Below are positions 16,847 to 24,795 of a stretch of DNA of 33,860 bases, in pieces. Source of the DNA: Prochlorococcus sp. AG-402-K14 (GTDB lineage Bacteria; Cyanobacteriota; Cyanobacteriia; PCC-6307; Cyanobiaceae); the NCBI GenBank assembly GCA_003216815.1, contig QCIG01000017.1, positions 1 through 33,860 on the forward strand. The letters run 5' to 3'. The stretch's first letter is position 1. Each line of letters opens with the position of its first letter. The position numbers were made by a program, and so were the translations under genes. The notes under the pieces were generated by a model. It was not told the DNA's origin. It did not search any database and saw nothing but the letters and a program-made list of their open reading frames with translations.

Positions 16847-18322
16847 ATGTCAGAATCAAATGTTTCTTGGGAAGTTGTAATCGGATTAGAGACGCATGTG
16901 CAGTTGGGAACTAAGAGCAAAATATTTACTAGTGCATCAACCAACTTTGGTGACGATCCAAATACTCATATTGACCCAGTGGTATGTGGCTTACCAGGCA
17001 CTTTGCCAGTTCTAAATAAAAAGGTTTTGGAATATGCAGTAAAAGCAGCTATGGCTTTGAATTTAAATATTGCCTCTCACAGTAAATTTGATAGAAAGCA
17101 ATATTTTTATCCAGACTTACCAAAAAATTATCAAATATCTCAATTTGATGAACCTATTGCAGAAGATGGGTGGATAGAGGTAGAAGTAGCCGAAAAAGGC
17201 AAAGAAACTTATGTCAAAAAAATAGGTATTGAAAGATTACATATGGAGGAGGATGCTGGAAAACTTGTTCACGCAGGTAGTGATCAGTTGTCAGGCTCCA
17301 CCCATTCATTGGTTGATTACAACAGAGCTGGCGTAGCACTAGCTGAAATAGTTAGTAAACCTGATTTAAGAACAGGTAGAGAGGCGGCGGAGTATGCAGC
17401 TGAAATTAGAAGAATTATGCGTTATCTGGGAGTATCTGATGGGAATATGCAGGAGGGGTCTTTGCGATGTGATGTGAATATTTCAGTTCGACCAACTGTT
17501 AATGATCCATTTGGGACAAAAGTAGAAATCAAAAATATGAATTCATTTTCAGCTATTCAGAAAGCTTGTGAATATGAAATTAAGCGGCAAATTAAAGCTT
17601 ATGAATCTGGAGAAGAAGTAAAACAAGAAACGAGGTTATGGGATGAAGGTAAGCAACTGACTAAAAGCATGAGATCAAAAGAAGGTAGTAGCGATTATCG
17701 TTATTTTCCTGATCCTGATTTAGGTCCGATTGAAGTAAGTCATGCATTAAAAGAAAAATGGCGCTCAGAATTACCAGAATTGCCAGCTGCAAAAAGGAAT
17801 AGATACGCCGCAGATCTTGGCCTATCTATTTATGATGCACGAGTTTTGACTGACGAATCTTCAATGGCTAAATATTTTGAAAAAGTTGTTAATGAAGGTG
17901 GAGCACCAAAATCTTCAGCAAATTGGATAACTGGAGATATAGCAGCATTTATTAAATCTAATAGATTATCATTTGATCAATTATCTTTTAAGCCAAATGA
18001 ATTAGCAGAAATGTTGAAAATGATTGATGCAGGAGAAATAAGTGGAAAAATTGCTAAAGAAATTTTGCCTGAACTATTAAGTAAAGGTGGTTCTCCAAAG
18101 CAATTAGTCAAAGAACGTGGTTTAGGTATGATTGGTGATCCAAACGTTATTGAGGAAATTATTGATAAATTGATCCTTAATCATCCTAATGAGGTTGAAT
18201 CTTTTAGAGCTGGGAAGAAGAAATTGCTAGGTTTTTTTGTGGGTCAATTGATGAAGGAAACAAAAGGGAAAGCGGATCCAAAACTTGCTAATCAAATATT
18301 AAATAAAAAGTTACAATGCTAG
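16847..18322 (+). CDS. gatB: Aspartyl/glutamyl-tRNA(Asn/Gln) amidotransferase subunit B
   Basis: The 491-aa GatB subunit of GatCAB, which converts Glu-tRNA(Gln) and Asp-tRNA(Asn) to the amides in organisms lacking the direct synthetase. Clear motifs: WEVVIGLETHVQL at residues 8-20, the signature YFYPDLPKNYQISQFDEPI, LRCDVNISVRP, and the C-terminal tail domain that contacts tRNA (from about residue 345). Length is standard. The partner subunits gatA and gatC are not in this window, as is common in cyanobacteria where they are dispersed. Its stop overlaps the coaE stop by 4 nt, tail to tail. Confidence 0.97.
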   Translation: MSESNVSWEVVIGLETHVQLGTKSKIFTSASTNFGDDPNTHIDPVVCGLPGTLPVLNKKVLEYAVKAAMALNLNIASHSKFDRKQYFYPDLPKNYQISQFDEPIAEDGWIEVEVAEKGKETYVKKIGIERLHMEEDAGKLVHAGSDQLSGSTHSLVDYNRAGVALAEIVSKPDLRTGREAAEYAAEIRRIMRYLGVSDGNMQEGSLRCDVNISVRPTVNDPFGTKVEIKNMNSFSAIQKACEYEIKRQIKAYESGEEVKQETRLWDEGKQLTKSMRSKEGSSDYRYFPDPDLGPIEVSHALKEKWRSELPELPAAKRNRYAADLGLSIYDARVLTDESSMAKYFEKVVNEGGAPKSSANWITGDIAAFIKSNRLSFDQLSFKPNELAEMLKMIDAGEISGKIAKEILPELLSKGGSPKQLVKERGLGMIGDPNVIEEIIDKLILNHPNEVESFRAGKKKLLGFFVGQLMKETKGKADPKLANQILNKKLQC

Positions 18323-18963
18323 AAATTATATAATTTTTTTAATTGCACTTTCCATGTCTCATCATTATTAGAATTATTAATTATATGATCTGCAAATTTT
18401 TTTTTTAAAGCGTTGTTCCATTGCGCATCGATTCTTTGCGTAGCTTCTTTAAGACTTAATTGATCTCTTGACTGAAGTCGTTTTAATTGCATGCTTCTAG
18501 AGCAATCTACGTAACAAATCTCACTACATAAACCTGTATAATTTTTTTCAAATAGGAGGGGAATAATCAAAATTACTATAGAACTTAATTTCAATTTTTC
18601 TAGATCTTCTTCAATTCTTTTGTTTACGAATGGATGTATTATTCCCTCTAACCAATTTTTTTCAATATCATTTTGAAAAACTATTTTTGCTAATGCTTTG
18701 CGATTAATAATTTGATTATTTTTACTTGAATTTTGAATTATTTTACTTCCATACCTCAATAAGACTTCTTCCGCTATTTGACTTCCAGCTCTTAATGCTT
18801 CATGAGCATATAAGTCAGCGTCTAAAAAAGGCCATTGCTTGGCTTGAAATAGAAAATCTCCAATGATTGTTTTTCCACTGGCAATGCCTCCAGTGATACC
18901 TATTCTTCTTTGTTTGCCTTTCCATCGAAGACAAAGTTTGTTTGTTTGTTTTTGGTCAATCAT
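18319..18963 (-). CDS. coaE: Dephospho-CoA kinase
   Basis: A 214-aa P-loop kinase that performs the last step of coenzyme A synthesis, phosphorylating the 3'-OH of dephospho-CoA. The Walker A motif is GITGGIASGKT (22-32), followed by FLDADLYAHEAL (substrate-binding DAD) and VILIIPLLFEKN with the conserved PLLFE. The N-terminus is about 20 residues longer than minimal CoaE and basic. No internal ATG is available before the P-loop, so ATG 18963 is the only normal start. It overlaps gatB by 4 nt and its start lies 15 nt from the divergent argJ start. Confidence 0.93.
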   Translation of the reverse strand: MIDQKQTNKLCLRWKGKQRRIGITGGIASGKTIIGDFLFQAKQWPFLDADLYAHEALRAGSQIAEEVLLRYGSKIIQNSSKNNQIINRKALAKIVFQNDIEKNWLEGIIHPFVNKRIEEDLEKLKLSSIVILIIPLLFEKNYTGLCSEICYVDCSRSMQLKRLQSRDQLSLKEATQRIDAQWNNALKKKFADHIINNSNNDETWKVQLKKLYNF

Positions 18964-18978
18964 TAATATTGATAATAA

Positions 18979-20241
18979 GTGAAAAATGCTCTTCTGAATT
19001 TGAGTCTTTTGACATCTTCTGTATGGTCTCCAATATCTGGTGGTATTACTACCCCTGATGGTTTTTTAGCAGCTGGTATTTCCGCAGGATTGAAGCCTTC
19101 TGGGAAGAAAGATCTTGCTTTGCTATACGCACCTGATGGTGCGTGTTGTAGTGGGACATTTACTCAATCAGTCACTCGTGCTTATTGTGTGGATCTATGT
19201 ATTGATCGAATCAAAGCATCTGAGGGAAAAATACGTGCTGTAGTGATCAACTCTGGACAGGCAAATGCTTGTACAGGTGGTCGAGGTAAAATTGATAGTG
19301 AAATCATTACACATGAGCTTGCTCAGCGCTTGGGATTATCTAATGAAGAAGTTTTGATATGTTCTACGGGTGTGATTGGTGAGCCAATACCTGTCGAAAG
19401 GGTTAATAGTCACTTGGATCAACTTATAAAATGTTTAGCTAAGGAAGCATATTGGGATGCAGCCAATGCAATTTTAACAACTGATCTTCAGGTCAAGCAA
19501 ATTGCATATCAAGCCGTTTTAGGTGGAAGACGAATATCTATTGGCGGAATGGCTAAAGGTTCAGGTATGATTCATCCTTCAATGGCAACAATGTTGAGCT
19601 ATTTGACTTGTGATGTAGGCGTAGATAATATATTATGGTCTGATATGATAAAGCGAGTAGCAGAATCATCTTTTAATTCTATTACAGTTGATGGAGATAC
19701 GAGTACTAATGACACGTTTTTAGCTTTTTCTTCTGGACCAAAATTAGATCCAAGATATCTATCAACCCTTGAAGAGGGACTAAATTTGACAGCCCAATAC
19801 TTGGCTAAATCAATTGCCAGGGATGGCGAAGGTGCTAATTGTTTACTAGAAGTAAAAGTTGAAGGTACACAAAGTGATTCAGATGCTCGTTTGATTGCGC
19901 GCACTATCGCTTCATCTTCTTTGGTTAAAACAGCAGTTCATGGCTCTGATCCTAATTGGGGGAGAATTATTGCTGTACTTGCTCGTGCAGGTGTTTTTTA
20001 TGATTTGAATGATGTCCAATTGTGGATTGGCCCTTATGAAATATTTTCTCGTGGTATCCCTCTTGATTTTGATAGACAAAAAGTTAGTAATTTTATGAAA
20101 GCAAGATTTAAAGGGAAGTATTTGATTGATGATATTGTAAGTATCCGATTAAGGGTAGGGATGGGAAAAGGCTTGGCTACTGCATGGGGTTGTGATCTTT
20201 CTGATCAATATGTCCGCATTAATGCCGATTATACAACGTAA
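18979..20241 (+). CDS. argJ: Bifunctional ornithine acetyltransferase / N-acetylglutamate synthase
   Basis: A 420-aa autoprocessing enzyme of arginine synthesis. It moves the acetyl group from N-acetylornithine to glutamate and, in the bifunctional form, also uses acetyl-CoA. Conserved blocks: ISGGITTPDGFLAAGISAGL near the N-terminus, VVINSGQANACTG (oxyanion region), and the cleavage and nucleophile site GMIHPSMATML, where Thr204 becomes the N-terminus of the beta subunit. GSDPNWGRI and the C-terminal GKGLATAWGCDLSDQYVRINADY are also present. The start is GTG 18979; no in-frame ATG precedes the conserved region. Its upstream signals must overlap coaE because only 15 nt separate the starts. 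Confidence 0.95.
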   Translation: MKNALLNLSLLTSSVWSPISGGITTPDGFLAAGISAGLKPSGKKDLALLYAPDGACCSGTFTQSVTRAYCVDLCIDRIKASEGKIRAVVINSGQANACTGGRGKIDSEIITHELAQRLGLSNEEVLICSTGVIGEPIPVERVNSHLDQLIKCLAKEAYWDAANAILTTDLQVKQIAYQAVLGGRRISIGGMAKGSGMIHPSMATMLSYLTCDVGVDNILWSDMIKRVAESSFNSITVDGDTSTNDTFLAFSSGPKLDPRYLSTLEEGLNLTAQYLAKSIARDGEGANCLLEVKVEGTQSDSDARLIARTIASSSLVKTAVHGSDPNWGRIIAVLARAGVFYDLNDVQLWIGPYEIFSRGIPLDFDRQKVSNFMKARFKGKYLIDDIVSIRLRVGMGKGLATAWGCDLSDQYVRINADYTT

Positions 20242-20284
20242 CCTGAGATTAATTGATATAAAAGGGATTTGAGGCTGCTTGTTT

Positions 20285-20322
20285 TATGTGCTACCGCAAT
20301 GCTACCACTTAATACGCACATA
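20285..20322. other. 7-bp hairpin downstream of argJ
   Basis: TATGTGC (20285-20291) pairs with GCACATA (20316-20322) around a 24-nt loop that itself repeats GCTACC twice. No T-run follows on either strand, so this is not a normal terminator. It marks the transition from the core block to the accessory island. Confidence 0.25.
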
Positions 20323-20377
20323 GTTGAATCTGTTTAGAGAGATAGATCTGCTTTCTCTATAGATGACTAAATACTAA

Positions 20378-20470
20378 CGGCGTATGGGGGTAAATGAGTG
20401 GTGGTTCTATGAATAATGATAGTGAAGAAATTTGTGGTGGATATTTAGGTGGTTAGCCAAAACCAGTCAT
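20378..20470. repeat. 93-nt direct repeat, copy 1 (second copy 21941-22033)
   Basis: The block from CGGCGTATGGGGG to CCAGTCAT is 93 nt long and matches 21941-22033 with two differences (T/G in the middle and G/A at the stop). Each copy covers the last codons and stop of a minus-strand DUF4214 gene plus 75 nt beyond. The adjoining coding sequences are far more diverged, so this block is specifically conserved or recently homogenised. Confidence 0.95.
20394..20456 (+). CDS. 20-aa peptide with GG-leader-like end, copy 1
   Basis: The plus-strand reading MSGGSMNNDSEEICGGYLGG ends at TAG 20454-20456, overlapping the minus-strand DUF4214 stop by three bases. GGGGG (20386-20390) lies 3 nt before the ATG and could act as a weak ribosome-binding site. 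SEEICGG resembles the end of double-glycine leaders (consensus ELxxIxGG), but no core peptide follows. The second copy (21957-22019) differs by one conservative change, Asp to Glu. Translation is uncertain; the conservation may instead serve the minus-strand 3' region. Confidence 0.35.
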   Translation: MSGGSMNNDSEEICGGYLGG

Positions 20471-21742
20471 GTCAGCAAAAAGCGTTTTGTTTTCTGCTGA
20501 TTCTGAAAAACCTAAAAGTAATTCATATCTAGTTTCCAGTCCGCTATTGAGATTACCTACCCAATAGTTGTATCCCTCGATATCTGAGTTCCTTCCTAAG
20601 ACATTTGTGTAGAGAGTTTCGACGTATTTCTCATTAGTGACATTCGTGCCGTAACGTTCTGCGAACTCTGTTGAACCAAGAAAAGATTGAGCAACAACCC
20701 TTCTAGAATTTCGCCCAGAACTAAACTCTTCAATCCAGTATTTCAATCCATCAGCATCAGGAAAACGAGCAAACGCAGCGTTATAAAGACGGAACATTTC
20801 TCCAGAGTCTGTATGCAATCCCGTTACTTGATCAAATGTTCCTTTAATGTCTTTTAAAACATCGACAGTTTGATTTTCTGCGAACTTCAAACTCGTTATC
20901 CCTGTAATTACATCAAATCCATCATCAATACCTATCTCATAAATACCGTTCCCTCGATTGTAAAAGTTGTAGTCACTAAATTTGTTGATAAGTTCCTTGG
21001 TATAGGTTGAATAAAATAGAGATGGATCATTCCACGCATCATAAGTAGTGTTGTTGTGGGTGAAATAAGATCCTTCTGTATTAGTAGTTAAATCATTAGC
21101 AATACTGATTGCTTCAGTCGCAACTGAATCGGAAAAAGAATAAGTAAAACTTTCATTATTATTATTTTTTATACTAATAATATTGTCAGCATTTTGAACA
21201 GTGAAATCTCCAAGATTGTAAGTGTGGTACTGGTCAGCTAAACCATCTGCAATGATTGTTGTCGATATTGCTCTCTTGTATGTGAATGTACAGTCACCAC
21301 TAAAACTCTCTCCGCTAAGATTTATAGAATTTGCAGAGTAGGTAAAATTCCAGCTATCTGAAGATCCAACTGTGTATTCACCAGCAACTGGACTTGATAA
21401 GGATGTTGAGGTTGATGTCTCTGGAGCACCAGTCAAAGTTGTTACCCATCCAGATGAGGATGAAGATGAACTACTACTTGTAGAAGAAGAATTGTCTGAA
21501 TCTATGTCAAAAGAAATTGTAAATTTATCGCCTGAAATTAAACCATGGTTATTTTTATTGACAAAAACAGTAGAACTTCCTGATGCTTGTGAGTAAGTAC
21601 CTTCAAATTCTTTCCCATCAGATGGAAATGTTATGTAAGACTTTGTGAGTCCATTAATCGTAATTGAATAAGTTGTATCATAGTGCTCACTATTAATCTT
21701 CAAACGAACAGGAGTTGTTCCATCTGATGTTCGTTGTGTCAT
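20453..21742 (-). CDS. DUF4214-containing surface-type protein without RTX repeats
   Basis: A 429-aa acidic protein. The N-terminal two thirds is an unrecognised beta-rich region with a poly-Ser linker (residues 86-97). About 255-290 (FSDYNFYNRGNGIYEIGIDD) is shared with the RTX protein upstream. Residues about 300-429 form the DUF4214 region: two helical units (MFRLYNAAFARFPDADGLKYW and VETLYTNVLGRNSDIEGYNYW) ending ADMTGFG. DUF4214 is common at the C-terminus of cyanobacterial RTX and surface proteins; its function is unknown. There is no N-terminal signal peptide, so type I secretion is plausible, but no transporter gene is nearby. The small gene at 21804-21926 lies upstream on the same strand. 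Confidence 0.85.
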   Translation of the reverse strand: MTQRTSDGTTPVRLKINSEHYDTTYSITINGLTKSYITFPSDGKEFEGTYSQASGSSTVFVNKNNHGLISGDKFTISFDIDSDNSSSTSSSSSSSSSGWVTTLTGAPETSTSTSLSSPVAGEYTVGSSDSWNFTYSANSINLSGESFSGDCTFTYKRAISTTIIADGLADQYHTYNLGDFTVQNADNIISIKNNNNESFTYSFSDSVATEAISIANDLTTNTEGSYFTHNNTTYDAWNDPSLFYSTYTKELINKFSDYNFYNRGNGIYEIGIDDGFDVITGITSLKFAENQTVDVLKDIKGTFDQVTGLHTDSGEMFRLYNAAFARFPDADGLKYWIEEFSSGRNSRRVVAQSFLGSTEFAERYGTNVTNEKYVETLYTNVLGRNSDIEGYNYWVGNLNSGLETRYELLLGFSESAENKTLFADMTGFG

Positions 21743-21803
21743 TAATGAGAAAATTCTCCTTTCTACCTATTGTAGTTCTTCTAGTAATACGTAGATACAG
21801 TCT

Positions 21804-21926
21804 TTATTTATAAAGAGATATTCCCATATCAAAAGCTACAACATCTCTTAGTTGCTTCTCTACCCAATCAAGAGTGTTGTGACTTGATTTCTTAGAGGTA
21901 GTAGGTTGTTGTTTCTTCTCTTTCAT
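21804..21926 (-). CDS. 40-aa charged peptide preceding the DUF4214 gene, copy A
   Basis: ATG 21926 to TAA 21804. The N-terminal 23 residues (MKEKKQQPTTSKKSSHNTLD, then WVE) are identical to the peptide at 24524-24655 upstream of the RTX gene. The C-terminal half diverges but keeps AFDMGI. The peptide is basic at the start with an amphipathic second half, and has no signal peptide or membrane segment. Both copies lie 60-75 nt before a DUF4214 gene on the same strand, so the pairing is part of a duplicated cassette. Conserved frame and changes confined to the C-terminal half support real coding. Function unknown. Confidence 0.6.
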   Translation of the reverse strand: MKEKKQQPTTSKKSSHNTLDWVEKQLRDVVAFDMGISLYK

Positions 21927-21929
21927 TAG
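21858..21929. repeat. 72-nt direct repeat, copy A (copy B 24587-24658)
   Basis: CTCTACCCAATC to CTTTCATTAG matches 24587-24658 with one difference. It covers the 5' half of the 40/43-aa peptide genes. Together with the 93-nt repeat it shows that the whole cassette was duplicated in tandem. A perfect palindrome GCTATATAGC (21929-21938) follows at the junction. Confidence 0.9.
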
Positions 21930-21940
21930 CTATATAGCAG

Positions 21941-22033
21941 CGGCGTATGGGGGTAAATGAGTGGTGGTTCTATGAATAATGAGAGTGAAGAAATTTGTGG
22001 TGGATATTTAGGTGGTTAACCAAAACCAGTCAT
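21941..22033. repeat. 93-nt direct repeat, copy 2
   Basis: This is the second copy of the block at 20378-20470, here covering the end of the RTX gene and the plus-strand 20-aa frame. It sits only 12 nt before the start of the downstream cassette's small gene at 21926, so the two cassettes are almost back to back. Confidence 0.95.
21957..22019 (+). CDS. 20-aa peptide with GG-leader-like end, copy 2
   Basis: The plus-strand reading MSGGSMNNESEEICGGYLGG ends at TAA 22017-22019, overlapping the RTX gene stop tail to tail. It differs from copy 1 by Asp9Glu and the stop codon. The same GGGGG tract precedes the ATG. On the minus strand both nucleotide differences are synonymous in the frame continuing past the DUF4214 stop, so constraint on that strand is an equally good explanation. 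It is listed because duplication with conservation is direct evidence of some function. Confidence 0.35.
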   Translation: MSGGSMNNESEEICGGYLGG

Positions 22034-24448
22034 ATCTGTAAAGAGCGCTTTATTCTCTGCTGACTCTGCAAACCCTAGAAGAACTTCATAACGAGTTTCA
22101 GTACCGCTATTAAGTTGACCTAACCAGTAATTCAGTCCACTGCTATCGGGTAATCGACCTAGAACATTTTGATAGAGATTATTGACGTAAGTTGTATCAG
22201 TCACATTCTCACCATAAAGTGTTTTAAATTCATTAGATACAAGGAAAGAGGAAGCAACCGCTCGATCATCGTTTTCACCTGAAGTATATTTTCCAATCCA
22301 ATACTTCAATCCATCAGCATCAGGAAGGCGTTTAAAGGATGCGTTATATAGACGGAACATCTTTGCATCGTCTGTATTTAAACCAGTGACTTGATCAAAG
22401 GTTCCCTTGATATCAACGATGGCACTGATATCTCTAAATGAACTTGTTGTCGCTTCTCCTGTGAAAGTCAATAAGGGAAGACCAGTGATGTCGTCATACC
22501 CAGAATCAGTTTTGATTTGATAGACGCCATTACCTTTGTTGTAGAACTTATAATCACTAAAATTACCGCTATAGGTTTTAACAATATCTACTTTTGATTC
22601 TTCTACTTTTTGGTCTGAGAACTGAATGTATTCAATGTTCTTCAGTGTATCTTCTCCTAAGTTCTTATAATTTGTTTGTTCATCAATTATTTTTAAAGAA
22701 TTGTCTTCACGTATAAATGAATAATCTTGGAATTTACCATTGTAGTTTGCTGTATCTATACCTTCTTTACCATCGAAAGTTTCATATCTTTCGGTTCCAA
22801 ACATGTTGTCATTTTTAGATGTTCCTGAAATATCTCTACTCCATCCCCAATTAGGAATCCAACTCGGTTCTATGACTCTACTTATATCTAGATCATCGAT
22901 TTCGACTTTTGATCTGTCCTTAAAGGTTAATAATTCAATTCCCTTGCCGTAACGATCACCTGAATTTTTTAGAGTATTTTTTCCTTCATTGTTACTCAAT
23001 CTTTGATCAGTAATTTCGAGACTAACTTTTACATTCCATTTCCAACTGAAGTAATTGTATATCCCAATTTCTTCTATTTTATAATCTGAAAAATTCCCGT
23101 TGAAGATAACTTCATCAGTACCATACCCTCCATCTATAACGTCATCTCCCTTACCTGGTGTAATAATATCATTTCCATCTTCTCCATAAATAGTATCTAC
23201 TCCATTTCCACCCTCAATAATGTCATTACCTTTACCTCCTTGGATTTGGTCATCACCGCCTTTTCCATAAATTGTGTCATCCCCTAGCTTTGCATTGATA
23301 GTATCTGAGTTATCACTACCTGAAATTATATTATTATCGTCTGTACCCATAATGAGTCCACTACCATATATGATGTCTTTAATATCTAACGTATTAACGT
23401 CTACTTTTTGTTGATCATTAAAATTAAGAAGTTCTATATTTTTTAATGTATTTATTCCATCATTCTCACCGGACCTATTATCAGTGATAGTGAAATTAGT
23501 AGCAGTGCCGTTGAGAGTGTAATCAGTAAAATTCCCAGTAAACCATACTTCGTCTGTACCTGAACCGCCATCAATAGTATCATTCCCTTTCCCTGGAGTT
23601 ATACTATCTCCTCCTGCTTCTCCATAAATTTGGTCTGATCCATTTCCTCCATTAATTATATCTGCACCATTACCTCCATAGAGTGTGTCATCCCCTCCTT
23701 TGCCATAGATAATGTCATCACCACCTTGTCCATTCAGAGTGTCAGATGAGTCGGTTCCATTTAATGTGTCATTACCACTGTAATCTTTTATATCTTTTAC
23801 TTTGAAGGAACTACGGTCCGAGAAATCTAATAGCTCAATAGATGTAAGAGTATCGCTGGAATTACTTTTACCTGATCTTAAATCGACTACTTGTAAAATT
23901 GATCCGTTTTTGTTGAAGGAATAATCTGAGTAATTGCCATCATATATAACTTTATCTTCACCATTACCTCCATCAATCGTATCGTCACCATCACTGCTAT
24001 ATATGACATCTGATCCACCCATACTATAAATAACATCATCACCTCTTCCGCCATAAATGACATCTGAGCCTTTGACAAATAGTTGGTTGATTTCTAATTC
24101 AGTAAGATAATTACTCAGGTCCCAATTGATATTTGATATTTTTACTGCGTCACCTCCAATCCTCTCAATCGAAGTTACTTTTCCTTTTTCAGGGGTCCAA
24201 TCACTATGCCAATAATCATATGGAATGCTCCAAGAAGGAACTATAGATATATCCGTGCCTAGAAATGTTGTCCAAGACCAATTGTTTTCAACAATCGTAA
24301 ATCTTCTATTTCCGATATTGCTATGTAGAGAGGAATTTTCTAAACGATTGAATGCTATTAGGTTTGGATTTCCGTCCTCCATATTTGCAGAGGCCCAATA
24401 ACTCAAAGTAGAGCTATCATCACTAACTCTAAAATCTATCGTTGCCAT
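22016..24448 (-). CDS. RTX-repeat (Ca2+-binding) protein with C-terminal DUF4214
   Basis: An 810-aa acidic secreted-type protein. After an unrecognised Trp-rich N-terminus (1-120), three blocks of glycine/aspartate nonapeptides (GGDDxIYGxxG type) appear at about 127-166, 225-300 and 375-447. These form calcium-binding beta-rolls. Each block is followed by a module with GNxxDY, a D-R or DQR segment and IELLxF-D; a fourth module lies at about 565-615 with weak RTX sequence. The C-terminus (about 680-810) is the DUF4214 pair shared with the downstream gene. RTX proteins normally leave through type I secretion using C-terminal signals. A cell-surface or extracellular role is inferred; no catalytic domain is visible. 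Confidence 0.88.
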   Translation of the reverse strand: MATIDFRVSDDSSTLSYWASANMEDGNPNLIAFNRLENSSLHSNIGNRRFTIVENNWSWTTFLGTDISIVPSWSIPYDYWHSDWTPEKGKVTSIERIGGDAVKISNINWDLSNYLTELEINQLFVKGSDVIYGGRGDDVIYSMGGSDVIYSSDGDDTIDGGNGEDKVIYDGNYSDYSFNKNGSILQVVDLRSGKSNSSDTLTSIELLDFSDRSSFKVKDIKDYSGNDTLNGTDSSDTLNGQGGDDIIYGKGGDDTLYGGNGADIINGGNGSDQIYGEAGGDSITPGKGNDTIDGGSGTDEVWFTGNFTDYTLNGTATNFTITDNRSGENDGINTLKNIELLNFNDQQKVDVNTLDIKDIIYGSGLIMGTDDNNIISGSDNSDTINAKLGDDTIYGKGGDDQIQGGKGNDIIEGGNGVDTIYGEDGNDIITPGKGDDVIDGGYGTDEVIFNGNFSDYKIEEIGIYNYFSWKWNVKVSLEITDQRLSNNEGKNTLKNSGDRYGKGIELLTFKDRSKVEIDDLDISRVIEPSWIPNWGWSRDISGTSKNDNMFGTERYETFDGKEGIDTANYNGKFQDYSFIREDNSLKIIDEQTNYKNLGEDTLKNIEYIQFSDQKVEESKVDIVKTYSGNFSDYKFYNKGNGVYQIKTDSGYDDITGLPLLTFTGEATTSSFRDISAIVDIKGTFDQVTGLNTDDAKMFRLYNASFKRLPDADGLKYWIGKYTSGENDDRAVASSFLVSNEFKTLYGENVTDTTYVNNLYQNVLGRLPDSSGLNYWLGQLNSGTETRYEVLLGFAESAENKALFTDMTGFG

Positions 24449-24523
24449 ATCTTTTGCTTTCTCTAGATTGGCTTTTGTCAGTTCATTCAGTATATATAAA
24501 AACTAGATGAGCTAGGCTTGAAT

Positions 24524-24655
24524 TTATTTTTCTTGATTTTTGAGTAATATCCCCATATCAAATGCTCTGACTTCCATTAGTTGTCTCTCTACCCAATCAA
24601 GAGTGTTGTGACTGGATTTCTTAGAGGTAGTAGGTTGTTGTTTCTTCTCTTTCAT
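24524..24655 (-). CDS. 43-aa charged peptide preceding the RTX gene, copy B
   Basis: ATG 24655 to TAA 24524, in the same position relative to the RTX gene as the 40-aa peptide relative to the shorter DUF4214 gene. Residues 1-23 are identical between copies. The second half reads RQLMEVRAFDMGILLKNQEK and ends differently. The 75-nt gap to the RTX start contains an AT-rich TATATATA stretch that could be a separate promoter for the large gene. No known family; possible roles as a regulator or secretion helper are speculation from position only. Confidence 0.6.
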   Translation of the reverse strand: MKEKKQQPTTSKKSSHNTLDWVERQLMEVRAFDMGILLKNQEK

Positions 24656-24683
24656 TAGTAGTCGTTAGGTAAGTATCAATAGG

Positions 24684-24722
24684 GATGATCCAGATCGTCA
24701 TTCAGGAACGATAGAGATCATC
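24684..24722. promoter_or_regulatory. Long imperfect hairpin upstream of the cassette
   Basis: GATGATC (24684-24690) and ATCGT (24694-24698) pair with ACGAT (24708-24712) and GATCATC (24716-24722), leaving a symmetrical 3-nt internal loop and a 9-nt apical loop. It lies 29 nt upstream of the 43-aa gene start on the minus strand, so it would be in the 5' leader or act as an operator. No T-run follows. Copy A has no such element, only the palindrome GCTATATAGC. Confidence 0.45.
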
Positions 24723-24774
24723 ATGATTGAAGAGTTAATAGGTAGTAGGGAGAGATAAAAGAAAGTACTCACAG

Positions 24775-24795
24775 GATGTCCATTAAGGGGACATC
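24775..24795. other. Short perfect hairpin GATGTCC/GGACATC
   Basis: GATGTCC (24775-24781) and GGACATC (24789-24795) with a 7-nt loop lie in the divergent region between the cassette and the plus-strand small-gene run. There is no T-run on either side. It could be an operator or RNA hairpin; its role cannot be decided from sequence. Confidence 0.35.

Noticed and set aside
20394-20456. Idea that the GG-ending peptide is a prochlorosin or other lanthipeptide precursor
   Set aside because: It lacks the long nif11/NHLP-type leader and any Ser/Thr/Cys core after GG, and no LanM-type gene is in the window.
22900-24080. Short tandem repeats that could suggest a CRISPR-like array
   Set aside because: They are the RTX nonapeptide codons of the 810-aa protein, in frame and imperfect, with no uniform spacers.
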